A model generated the notes under the pieces. The model was not told the DNA's origin, did not search any database, and saw only the letters and a list, made by a program, of their open reading frames with translations. This document shows, in pieces, positions 1 through 5,380 of a stretch of 5,380 nucleotides of DNA. This stretch comes from Clostridia bacterium. GTDB lineage: Bacteria; Bacillota; Clostridia; Oscillospirales; Acutalibacteraceae. Location of the stretch: positions 1-5,380 of the forward strand of contig JAFRZS010000279.1 of NCBI GenBank assembly GCA_017442445.1, given 5' to 3'. A program made the translations under genes and the position numbers. The number at the start of each line of letters is the position of its first letter. Position 1 is the first letter of the stretch.

Positions 1-126
1 GCGGCAGATATAAACGGTGACGGAGTAGTTGACAGTATGGACGAAGAAGATATGTATGCAGTTGCAAACTATGATGCATACATTGATTTCACAATTACAT
101 CGGGTTCAAAAGTTATAAGATACTAA
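1..126 (+). CDS. C-terminal end of a dockerin-like (EF-hand repeat) protein, 5' partial
   Basis: The frame is open from the left edge to a TAA at 124-126, giving the last 41 residues. Residues 3-14 (DINGDGVVDSMD) fit the calcium loop DxNxDGxxDxxD, with ligands D3, N5, D7, D11 and D14. A short acidic helix (EEDMYAVANYDAYI) follows, then a tail ending SGSKVIRY. This is the form of a type I dockerin half-repeat, probably the second of the usual pair. Dockerins bind cohesins on cellulosome scaffoldins or cell-surface proteins, so the full protein is probably secreted. The catalytic or carbohydrate-binding part lies outside the window and cannot be named. The helix is less hydrophobic than a typical dockerin recognition helix, so an unrelated extracellular EF-hand protein remains possible. 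A terminator follows 4 bases after the stop. It converges on the minus-strand operon. Confidence 0.7.
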   Translation, partial: AADINGDGVVDSMDEEDMYAVANYDAYIDFTITSGSKVIRY

Positions 127-155
127 AAAAACGGTTGCTTCGGCAACCGTTTTTT
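125..155 (+). terminator. Rho-independent terminator of the dockerin-like gene (UUCG tetraloop)
   Basis: Perfect 8-bp stem ACGGTTGC (131-138) and GCAACCGT (143-150) closed by a TTCG tetraloop, followed by a run of six T at 150-155 and preceded by an A run at 125-131. The flanking A and T tracts mean it could also stop leftward transcription. It starts immediately after the stop codon at 124-126. Confidence 0.92.
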
Positions 156-298
156 AAATGCAGAAAATTAAAAAACTTTTCGTAGGCGAAACGCCTCCCC
201 TACGAAGATAAAAGAAAAATCAGATCATAACTGATAACTTTTACTATGTGAAGTGGCTATGCGCCTGACGGCGGAGAGTATTTACTGTCAAATAAAAC
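156..298. other. Convergent intergenic spacer without a gene
   Basis: This stretch lies between the two terminators that end the rightward dockerin-like gene and the leftward operon. No open frame with a start and SD site is visible on either strand, and I see no promoter. It holds the inverted repeat at 176-214, a small ATCAG/CTGAT inverted repeat at 220-235, and a weak CGCC/GGCG pair at 262-273. The half around 241-280 is more GC-rich than its surroundings. Confidence 0.6.
176..214. repeat. Imperfect inverted repeat, possible dispersed palindromic element
   Basis: CTTTTCGTAGG (176-186) faces CCTACGAA (199-206) plus AAAAG (210-214), so the two arms pair over about 13 bp with a three-base bulge (207-209). 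An alternative inner stem is GGCG (185-188) with CGCC (192-195). There is no T tract on either strand in terminator position, so it does not look like a third terminator. It lies between two terminators in the convergent gap. It could be a copy or remnant of a short dispersed palindrome, but that cannot be shown from one copy. Confidence 0.45.
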
Positions 299-328
299 TG
301 AGGCACCGTCTTTATAGACGGTGCCTCA
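284..328 (-). terminator. Rho-independent terminator of the rsmD-coaD-coiled-coil operon
   Basis: Perfect 12-bp stem TGAGGCACCGTC (299-310) and GACGGTGCCTCA (317-328) with a six-base loop. Read leftward, the stem is followed by the T-rich tail GTTTTATTTGACA (298-286). It begins 19 bases past the stop of the coiled-coil gene, the expected place for the end of this operon. The T tract is interrupted, but the stem is long and GC-rich. Confidence 0.88.
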
Positions 329-347
329 AGTGTTTATACTGTTTTAA

Positions 348-1040
348 TTACATCTTTGTGCTGCGGACTGCATCGCGGATGCTCTGACGGACTTTTCTGA
401 TTTCATTTACATTACTTACGAGAACATCATCAGCATTTTTCATAGCATCTTCAATGAATGTTGTTGTTGCGTTACGCAATTCTGTTGACCATCTTGTAGC
501 CTTTTCAATCATTTCGTCAGCTTTTCTCTGTGAGCTTTCTGTAAGCTCGTCAGCATTTCTTGTAGCCTCGTTGAAGATTTCAGCAGCCTTCTGCTTTGTA
601 GCTTCAAGGATATCTTCAGATTCCTGACGGGACTGAGCCATAAGATTTTCGCTGTATTCCTGAGCTTTCTTAGCAACTTCACTTGCCTGTACCATGATGT
701 CAGCCTTATCTTCTGCTGTCTTGATAATCAATGCAGCTTTTTCGTCAGCATCGTCAATAGTTTTCTTTGCGATGTCCTGTGCCTGAGCAACAAGCTCTTT
801 AACTCTTGTTTCAGCCTTTTCAACCATTGAAGAAGAACTTGCTTTAGCTTCATCAATGATAGAATTTCTTTCAGCAACGATTGCTCTTGCCTGGTCGATT
901 TCGTTAGGAATATTCTTGCGGATTTCACCGAGTATGTTGCGGATTTCTTCAACATTTACAAGCATCTTACTTGTAAATGCAATATTTGTGCCATCGTCAA
1001 GAACGTCCTCAATTCTTCCTAATAACTGTTCAATGTTCAT
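348..1040 (-). CDS. Coiled-coil protein of unknown function, encoded next to coaD
   Basis: A 230-residue soluble protein, almost wholly alpha-helical and rich in Ala, Glu, Lys and Asp. It has no signal peptide, membrane segment or cysteine. A short N-terminal region (1-40, MNIEQLLGRIEDVLDDGTNI) precedes a long coiled coil. From about residue 62 to 192 the hydrophobic and alanine positions recur every 11 residues, a hendecad pattern. Proteins of this kind after coaD in clostridia are often labelled 'ATPase' because the helix resembles F-type subunit b or V-type subunit E/H stalks. There is no membrane anchor and no ATP-synthase gene nearby, so that label is doubtful. A DivIVA-like scaffold role is another guess. 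The ATG is 4 bases after the coaD stop, and its SD (AGGAAG, 1050-1055) lies inside coaD, so translation is probably coupled. Real gene with high confidence; function unknown. Confidence 0.9.
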   Translation of the reverse strand: MNIEQLLGRIEDVLDDGTNIAFTSKMLVNVEEIRNILGEIRKNIPNEIDQARAIVAERNSIIDEAKASSSSMVEKAETRVKELVAQAQDIAKKTIDDADEKAALIIKTAEDKADIMVQASEVAKKAQEYSENLMAQSRQESEDILEATKQKAAEIFNEATRNADELTESSQRKADEMIEKATRWSTELRNATTTFIEDAMKNADDVLVSNVNEIRKVRQSIRDAVRSTKM

Positions 1041-1044
1041 TGTA

Positions 1045-1536
1045 TTATACTTCCTTTCCGTTAATTCTGTTAATTATTTCCTGTTCAATTTCTTTCGGTA
1101 CCATTCCCGAAATATCACCGCCGAGAGAACATACATTTCTGACAAGTGAAGAACTCAAAAACATATTCTCATGCTTTGCAGATAAAAACAGAGTATCCAT
1201 ATCGGGATTTAACTGTCTGTTTATCAAAGACTGCTGAAATTCATACTCAAAGTCAGAAAGGGCACGTAAGCCTTTGACTATTGCAACGGCGCCCTTCATT
1301 TTTGCGTATTCTGCAAGAAGACCGCTGTATGAGTCAACCTCAACATTTTCCATATCCGGAATGCATTTTTCAATAAGCTTTACTCTTTCTTCAACGGTGA
1401 AAGTGCTTGAGCTTTTTGATGGGTTTGTCATAACAACGACTATAACCTTATCAAAAAGCTTTGATGCCCTGCTGATAACATCCAGGTGACCTAAGGTTAC
1501 GGGGTCAAAGCTACCCGGACAGACCGCTATTTTCAT
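1045..1536 (-). CDS. coaD: Phosphopantetheine adenylyltransferase (PPAT)
   Basis: Converts 4'-phosphopantetheine and ATP to dephospho-CoA and pyrophosphate, the penultimate step of coenzyme A synthesis, in the cytosol. The 163-residue length is normal. Visible nucleotidyltransferase motifs are PGSFDPVTLGH (7-17) with the catalytic-type TxGH histidine H17, K41 in NPSKS, GLRALSDFEYE (89-99) with R91, and the C-terminal signature FLSSSLVR (126-133) followed by GDISGMVP. Residue 88, usually arginine in the E. coli type (RGLR), is lysine here (VKGLR), a conservative change probably common in the lineage. The ATG overlaps the rsmD stop as ATGA (1533-1536), and its SD AAGGAG (1545-1550) sits inside rsmD with 8-base spacing, so it is probably co-transcribed and translationally coupled. 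The rsmD-coaD pair is a widely conserved neighbourhood. Confidence 0.97.
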   Translation of the reverse strand: MKIAVCPGSFDPVTLGHLDVISRASKLFDKVIVVVMTNPSKSSSTFTVEERVKLIEKCIPDMENVEVDSYSGLLAEYAKMKGAVAIVKGLRALSDFEYEFQQSLINRQLNPDMDTLFLSAKHENMFLSSSLVRNVCSLGGDISGMVPKEIEQEIINRINGKEV

Positions 1537-2084
1537 TCGAGCATCTCCTTTTCAAAACGGTAAACGGCGATTTTGATTTTTCCGTACTTATAGGTTCTGT
1601 AAAGCTTAAAGCCCTCAGCACCTTCAGGTTCAGGGTCTCTTATTGGAAGTTCGCATACTATGACGCCGCTTTTGTGCATTTTCTTTGCGACCTCGGGAAG
1701 AGCTTTTTCAAGCAATCCCTTGGAATACGGCGGGTCAAGAAATGCTATGTGGAATTTATCACCGCTGAATCTGAGATAGGAAAGTGCATCGCTGTTATAA
1801 ACAGACGAGCAATCCGTAAAACCTGTTTTTTCAACATTTGATTTGATAACCCTGATTGCGTTTTTGTCAGCATCAACGAAAACTGCTTTTTCGGCACCGC
1901 GGCTCAAAGCCTCAATACCTAACTGTCCCGAACCTGCGAATAAATCAAGAACATGTCTTCCTTCAAGCTCGAACTGGAGCATACTGAAAACAGCTTCCTT
2001 GACTCTTTCGGCTGTCGGCCTGACATCTTCGCCTTCAAGGGTTGCAAGAGTTCTGCCTCTTGCTGTACCTGTTATTACACGCAT
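1533..2084 (-). CDS. rsmD: 16S rRNA (guanine(966)-N(2))-methyltransferase
   Basis: SAM-dependent methylation of the 16S rRNA guanine equivalent to E. coli G966 during small-subunit assembly. The 183-residue protein has the family layout: N-terminal MRVITGTARGR with the conserved RPT (22-24), the SAM-binding motif VLDLFAGSGQLGIEALSRGA (45-64), an acidic residue closing strand 2 (VFVDAD, 68-73), the catalytic DPPY (117-120), and a C-terminal KYGKIKIAVYRF strand (166-177). The ATG is 8 bases after a CAGGAG SD (2093-2098). It is the first gene of a three-gene operon and has its own near-consensus promoter just after uvrC. The product assignment is secure at family level; the exact target base is known from E. 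coli and assumed here. Confidence 0.96.
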   Translation of the reverse strand: MRVITGTARGRTLATLEGEDVRPTAERVKEAVFSMLQFELEGRHVLDLFAGSGQLGIEALSRGAEKAVFVDADKNAIRVIKSNVEKTGFTDCSSVYNSDALSYLRFSGDKFHIAFLDPPYSKGLLEKALPEVAKKMHKSGVIVCELPIRDPEPEGAEGFKLYRTYKYGKIKIAVYRFEKEMLE

Positions 2085-2143
2085 ATTTTTTACTCCTGTC
2101 CAAAGTATCTGAACTAAATACTCCGACTAATTATATACAATAT

Positions 2144-2173
2144 ATTATCGCACTTTTATATAGTGTTTGTCAA
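2144..2173 (-). promoter_or_regulatory. Sigma-A-type promoter of the rsmD-coaD operon
   Basis: On the minus strand a perfect TTGACA -35 (2168-2173) is separated by 18 bases from GATAAT (2144-2149), giving a predicted start near 2137 and a leader of about 50 bases before the rsmD ATG. The -35 box contains the TGA stop of uvrC (2170-2172). No operator or riboswitch-like fold is evident in the leader, only a weak AT-rich 5-bp hairpin (2104-2122). Confidence 0.75.
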
Positions 2174-3996
2174 TCGTTTCGACCAAAAAAGTTTATAATC
2201 GACTCTGCTTTTTTTTCGGAAATACCTTTTACTTTGCATAATTCCTCAAGACTTGCATTTTTTATTGCTGTGATAGTTTTAAAATGCTTCATAAGGTCTT
2301 TTGCAATTTTTTCGCCGATGCCCTCAATTTGTGTCAGAGAGCTTGTAAGTGTTGATTTTGTATGTTTCTTTCTGTGGTATCCGTAGGCGAACCGGTGAAC
2401 CTCCTCCTGAATATTGGAAACGAGAGTGAAAACCTGACGCTTTGAATTTATCGCAATAATTTCACCGTTTGCGGTTATTGCTCTTGTTCTGTGCCTGTCA
2501 TCTTTAACCATACCGAAAATCGGGATATTGATGTTATATTTTCTCATAACAGGTAAAACCGCATTGACCTGACCTTCACCGCCGTCAAGCAGTATGAGGT
2601 CGGGGAGAGGTGCGAAGTTTTCGTCGCCGTCAACATATCTTGCGAAGCGTCTGTCAAGAACTTCAGCCATTGAAGCATAATCGTCCTGTCCGACAAAACC
2701 TTTTATAGCAAATTTCTTATATCCTTTAGGGTAGGGTAGTGCATTTTTAAAAACAACCATACCGGCAACATTGTCGCTTCCGCCTGTGTGTGAAATATCA
2801 TAAGCTTCTATATACACAGGAACTTTTTTCAGACCGAGAAGCTTTGCAAGTTCGTCTGACTGTGCCGCCTGATTGCCTTTGAGTCCTTCACTTTGAGCGA
2901 GTTTCTCAGCCGCATTTGCAGAACACATTGAAACAAGCTTTGCCTGTTCGCCTCTCTGCGGTACGGTGATGATGACTTTTCTGCCTTTTTTCTTAGTTAG
3001 CCATTCTTCCAAAAGCTCAGCATCTGCAACCTCACCGTCAACAACTATTCTCAAAGGAATTGTATCTCTTAATTCATAATATCTCGTAATTACCTCTGAA
3101 CGCGCCTGTGGTAAGTCTTTGACAGCATCTATGATAAAATCCTCGTTATCGCACAATCTTCCGTCATTGAAGCGCAGAACGCTTATACAGGCTTTCTCGG
3201 GACCTGTAGCTATTGCAAAGATATCCTGATTTTTTACCTCGTTTGAAACAACATTCTGCTTTTCGTTAAGCTTTCCGATTGCATTTATTCTGTCACGCAT
3301 TTTTGCGGCTTTTTCAAATTCTAAGTTTTCAGCATATTCTTCCATACGCTTTTTCATCTGTGAAATTGCTTTATCACTGCCGCCTTTGATGAAATCGATC
3401 GCTTCCTCAATTGCTTCGTTATATTCCTTTTCGGTGATTTTTCTTGCACACGGAGCAGAGCAGAGGGATATGAAATAATTAAGACAAGGTCTGCCTTTTC
3501 CGATATCTCGCGGAAAGGATTTATTACACTTGGGAAGCTTAAAAATATTCTGTGTTTCATCAACTGTATTCTTGACTGCAAAGGAGCTTGTATAAGGGCC
3601 GAGGTATTCTGAACCGTTATCAAGCTTTTTCTTGGCTTCCCTGATTTTTCTGTAGGGAGGCTTTGTAATTTCAATGTAGTGATAACCTTTATCGTCTTTT
3701 AAAAGTATGTTGTATTTGGGGTTATACTGCTTTATCAGACTGCACTCTAAAACTAAAGCTTCAAATTCGCTGTCACAGAGAATAAAGTCAAAGTCTGTAA
3801 CATTTTCAACCATTTTGCGAACCTTGATTCCGTGGTTTTTATCTGAGCCGAAATACTGACTGACTCTGTTCTTGAGCGCTTTTGCTTTACCGACATAGAT
3901 GATTTTTCCGTTTTTGTCTTTCATAAGATAAACACCGGGTGTCAAGGGTAAACGCATAGCTTTTGTTCTGAGCTCTTTTAACTTTTCGTTTGGCAA
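2170..3996 (-). CDS. uvrC: Excinuclease ABC subunit C
   Basis: Dual-incision nuclease of nucleotide excision repair: recruited by UvrB at damaged DNA, it cuts on both sides of the lesion. The 608 residues contain all expected parts in order. The N-terminal GIY-YIG nuclease (about 17-95) has GVY (21-23), YVG (34-36), R44 and E84. Four cysteines, C157, C171, C179 and C183, match the [4Fe-4S] site described for E. coli UvrC. The UVR/UvrB-binding motif follows (about 214-240, NLEFEKAAKMRDRI). The RNase H-like 3' of the protein carries YDISH (D400), LDGGEGQ (D471) and EEVHRFA (H534). Two helix-hairpin-helix motifs lie near 556-605 (IEGIGEKIA, VKGISEKKA). The start is TTG (3994-3996): an in-frame TGA lies 12 bases upstream, the SD is strong, and the start gives a normal-length N-terminus. 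No terminator is visible after it, so some read-through into rsmD is likely. Confidence 0.98.
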   Translation of the reverse strand: MPNEKLKELRTKAMRLPLTPGVYLMKDKNGKIIYVGKAKALKNRVSQYFGSDKNHGIKVRKMVENVTDFDFILCDSEFEALVLECSLIKQYNPKYNILLKDDKGYHYIEITKPPYRKIREAKKKLDNGSEYLGPYTSSFAVKNTVDETQNIFKLPKCNKSFPRDIGKGRPCLNYFISLCSAPCARKITEKEYNEAIEEAIDFIKGGSDKAISQMKKRMEEYAENLEFEKAAKMRDRINAIGKLNEKQNVVSNEVKNQDIFAIATGPEKACISVLRFNDGRLCDNEDFIIDAVKDLPQARSEVITRYYELRDTIPLRIVVDGEVADAELLEEWLTKKKGRKVIITVPQRGEQAKLVSMCSANAAEKLAQSEGLKGNQAAQSDELAKLLGLKKVPVYIEAYDISHTGGSDNVAGMVVFKNALPYPKGYKKFAIKGFVGQDDYASMAEVLDRRFARYVDGDENFAPLPDLILLDGGEGQVNAVLPVMRKYNINIPIFGMVKDDRHRTRAITANGEIIAINSKRQVFTLVSNIQEEVHRFAYGYHRKKHTKSTLTSSLTQIEGIGEKIAKDLMKHFKTITAIKNASLEELCKVKGISEKKAESIINFFGRND

Positions 3997-3999
3997 GTT

Positions 4000-4007
4000 A
4001 TCACCTC
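4000..4007 (-). promoter_or_regulatory. Strong ribosome binding site that fixes the UUG start of uvrC
   Basis: GAGGTGAT on the minus strand is an 8-base match to the anti-SD end of 16S rRNA. Counting from GAGG it stands 7 bases before TTG (3994-3996). The first in-frame ATG is codon 14, with no comparable SD and too close to the PGVY motif. This supports the TTG as the true start. Confidence 0.85.
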
Positions 4008-4013
4008 AATTCT

Positions 4014-4048
4014 AAAAAAAATCGGCATACCGCAGATGCGATATGCCG
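4014..4048 (-). terminator. Rho-independent terminator between ptsH and uvrC
   Basis: Read leftward: CGGCATA (4048-4042) pairs perfectly with TATGCCG (4029-4023). Inside it, after one A-C mismatch, CGC (4040-4038) pairs with GCG (4033-4031) around a four-base loop. One base later comes a run of eight T (4021-4014). The hairpin begins 11 bases after the ptsH stop, and the T run ends 6 bases before the uvrC SD. Confidence 0.88.
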
Positions 4049-4059
4049 TTTCTGAAAAA

Positions 4060-4323
4060 TTATTCGCTGAAACCGGATTCAACAAGCTTTACAAGCTCAT
4101 CAACTGCAGTTTCTTCGTCTGCGCCACCGGCAATAATGCGGATTTCAGTACCGCCCATAATTCCAAGGGACAATACTCCGAGTAAGCTCTTAGCATTAAC
4201 TCTGCGTTCTTCCTTTTCAACCCAGATAGATGACTTGAATTCATTAGCCTTCTGAATGAAGAAAGTAGCCGGACGGGCATGTAAACCAACCTGGTTCTGA
4301 ACCTTTACATCTTTTACGTACAT
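4060..4323 (-). CDS. ptsH: HPr family phosphocarrier protein
   Basis: Small cytosolic phosphocarrier of the phosphoenolpyruvate:sugar phosphotransferase system; it takes phosphate from EI on His15 and passes it to EIIA proteins. The 87-residue product has GLHARPA (13-19) with H15 and R17 at canonical positions, and NAKSLLGVLSLG (43-54) with S46, the site phosphorylated by HPr kinase in Firmicutes for catabolite control. Having His15 makes it HPr-like rather than Crh-like (Crh has Gln). ptsI is not adjacent, so this may be a second HPr copy; the genome would decide. The ATG at 4321-4323 is chosen because GGGAG (4333-4337) lies 9 bases upstream; an in-frame GTG at 4339-4341 would put that SD inside the gene. 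It has its own promoter and terminator. Confidence 0.94.
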   Translation of the reverse strand: MYVKDVKVQNQVGLHARPATFFIQKANEFKSSIWVEKEERRVNAKSLLGVLSLGIMGGTEIRIIAGGADEETAVDELVKLVESGFSE

Positions 4324-4366
4324 AATATATATCTCCCACACACAAATTCTTGTATTTATACTATAT

Positions 4367-4394
4367 ATTATATCACAAAACTCGTCCTCGTCAA
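4367..4394 (-). promoter_or_regulatory. Extended -10 promoter of ptsH
   Basis: TTGACG (4389-4394) is followed after 16 bases by TATAAT (4367-4372), and the TGA just before it makes the extended -10 form TGnTATAAT. The predicted start near 4360 gives a leader of about 37 bases. No cre-like operator was recognised. Confidence 0.8.
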
Positions 4395-4397
4395 TCT

Positions 4398-4423
4398 AAA
4401 AATGACCACAAAACAGGCATTTT
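4398..4423 (-). terminator. Weak candidate terminator after gpmI
   Basis: On the minus strand AAAATG (4423-4418) pairs with CATTTT (4404-4399), and CC pairs with GG (4417-4416 with 4407-4406) across one bulged base, with an 8-base loop. The stem is AT-rich, its T run is largely part of the stem, and it lies about 95 bases past the gpmI stop, next to the ptsH -35 box. It may not function. Confidence 0.25.
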
Positions 4424-4518
4424 GAAATAATTTGGATTGTAGAACAAAGCGCGTGATTAAGCTCGAAAAATGTTTGTTTATTTTGCCTAAAGTAATTGCA
4501 ATAAATTTCCTGCAGTTA

Positions 4519-5380
4519 TTATTTAAGAAGGCTTTCTCCTGTCATCTGAACAGGCTTTTCAAGTCCCATGATCTCAAGGAGTGAGGGAGAAATATCACAG
4601 AGTTTACCACCGTCTTTGAGTTCGCAATCGTAACCTGTGACGATAAAGGGAACAGGGAAAGTGGTATGTGCTGTGAAGGGTGAACCGTCGGGTTCGTACA
4701 TCTTATCAGCGTTACCGTGGTCGGCTGTAATTACCATTACACCGCCCTTTGCTTCAACTGCATCGTAAACCTTGCCGACACATTCGTCAACAGCTTCAAC
4801 AGCCTTAACAGCTGCATCAAAAATACCTGTATGACCGACCATGTCACAGTTTGCGAAGTTAACAACGATAACATCATATTTATCGTTTTCAATGTTTTCA
4901 ACAACTTTATCTGCAACCTCGTAAGCGCTCATTTCAGGCTTGAGGTCATAAGTCGGAACATCGGGAGAATCAATGAGGATTCTTTCTTCTCCGTCATAAA
5001 CTGTTTCTTCACCGCCGTTGAGGAAGAAAGTGACGTGAGCATATTTTGTATATTCAGCGATTCTCAACTGCTTGAGACCGTTTTCGCTGATAGCGGCACC
5101 GAGAGGCATATCAATGCGCTGAGGCTTGTAAGCTACCTCAACATTGGGCATTTCAGCATCATACTGAGTCATACATACATAGTAGAGATCAAGCTGTTTT
5201 TCTCTGTTGAAACCGTCAAAATCGGAATCAACAAAAGCTCTTGTGATTTCTCTTGCTCTGTCGGGACGGAAATTGAAGAAGATAACTGAATCGCCGTCTT
5301 TCATTCCGTTGTAGCTTTCACTTGCAGCGGGAACGATAAATTCGTCAGTTATTTCATTTTTATATGAGTCCTGCATCATA
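4519..5380 (-). CDS. gpmI: 2,3-bisphosphoglycerate-independent phosphoglycerate mutase, C-terminal part
   Basis: Interconverts 3- and 2-phosphoglycerate in glycolysis and gluconeogenesis, using Mn2+ in the active site and no 2,3-bisphosphoglycerate. Only the last 286 codons or so are present; the family is about 510 residues, and the reading frame runs off the right edge, so the two Met codons at the edge are internal. Numbering from the first complete codon, visible motifs are TDEFIVP (11-17), NFRPDRARE (36-44) with the substrate-binding arginines R38 and R41, KYAHVTFF (112-119) with a catalytic-type lysine K112, NFANCDMVGHTG (174-185) with metal ligands D179 and H183, TADHGNAD (218-225) with D220 and H221, and TAHTTFPVPF (236-245) with H238. 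The N-terminal part carrying the phosphorylated serine is outside the window. It ends with TAA at 4519-4521. No strong terminator is seen before ptsH. Confidence 0.96.
   Translation of the reverse strand, partial: MMQDSYKNEITDEFIVPAASESYNGMKDGDSVIFFNFRPDRAREITRAFVDSDFDGFNREKQLDLYYVCMTQYDAEMPNVEVAYKPQRIDMPLGAAISENGLKQLRIAEYTKYAHVTFFLNGGEETVYDGEERILIDSPDVPTYDLKPEMSAYEVADKVVENIENDKYDVIVVNFANCDMVGHTGIFDAAVKAVEAVDECVGKVYDAVEAKGGVMVITADHGNADKMYEPDGSPFTAHTTFPVPFIVTGYDCELKDGGKLCDISPSLLEIMGLEKPVQMTGESLLK

Noticed and set aside
348..1040. Calling the coiled-coil protein an ATP synthase b subunit or V-ATPase subunit
   Set aside because: There is no N-terminal membrane helix and no ATP synthase genes nearby; the likeness is limited to helix composition and the 11-residue period.
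856..1489. Several overlapping plus-strand open frames opposite the coiled-coil gene and coaD
   Set aside because: They are antisense to strongly supported genes, overlap each other, and the hydrophobic stretches are reverse complements of Ala/Glu/Lys-rich helices.
2104..2122. Small hairpin in the rsmD leader as a regulatory element
   Set aside because: Only a 5-bp AT-rich stem with a 9-base loop; expected by chance in sequence this AT-rich, and no T run or anti-structure accompanies it.
4324..4341. Longer ptsH product starting at GTG 4339-4341
   Set aside because: It would add six residues not found at HPr N-termini and put the GGGAG SD inside the gene. The ATG at 4321-4323 gives canonical His15 and Ser46 numbering.
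4395..4518. Possible small RNA or riboswitch between gpmI and ptsH
   Set aside because: The stretch is AT-rich with no stable nested stems or known aptamer pattern, and the ptsH promoter starts downstream of it, so it would not be in the ptsH leader.
4717..5289. Open frame of 190 codons on the plus strand opposite gpmI
   Set aside because: It lies wholly antisense to a clear gpmI frame with intact active-site motifs, has no evident SD, and its translation has no recognisable domain. It follows from codon bias in the real gene.

Overview
This is a low-GC Firmicutes chromosome segment, most likely class Clostridia and probably an Oscillospiraceae/Ruminococcaceae-type gut anaerobe. That rests on three things: the protein sequences look clostridial, the Shine-Dalgarno (SD) sites and promoters are strong and AT-rich, and the left edge carries a dockerin-like calcium-binding repeat, typical of cellulosomal or polysaccharide-degrading clostridia. 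The taxonomic placement is inference. Most of the window is ordinary housekeeping sequence. I see no mobile element, CRISPR array, RNA gene or defence system.

Layout. Positions 1-126 hold the 3' end of a rightward gene ending in a dockerin-like repeat, closed by a UUCG-loop terminator (131-150). Positions 127-347 are a convergent intergenic stretch with an imperfect inverted repeat (176-214) and a strong leftward terminator (299-328). Everything to the right is on the minus strand. In transcription order it reads: gpmI (partial, cut by the right edge), a ptsH-type HPr gene, uvrC, rsmD, coaD, and a coiled-coil protein of unknown function.

Transcription units. ptsH has its own extended -10 promoter (4367-4394) and a classic terminator (4014-4048). 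That terminator ends only about 17 bases before the uvrC start codon, leaving no room for a separate uvrC promoter, so uvrC is probably expressed by read-through or from a promoter inside ptsH. rsmD, coaD and the coiled-coil gene form a tight operon. A near-consensus promoter (2144-2173) drives it, and its -35 box contains the uvrC stop codon. rsmD and coaD overlap by 4 bases, and the coiled-coil gene starts 4 bases after coaD with its SD inside coaD. The operon ends at the hairpin at 299-328.

How the genes relate. GpmI (glycolysis), HPr (PTS and carbon regulation), UvrC (nucleotide excision repair), RsmD (16S rRNA methylation) and CoaD (coenzyme A synthesis) are core functions placed together by conserved clostridial gene order rather than as one pathway. 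The least understood gene is the coiled-coil protein after coaD, which has a clear 11-residue repeat over most of its length. Other points worth a second look are the ptsH-uvrC terminator arrangement, the UUG start of uvrC, and the inverted repeat at 176-214.
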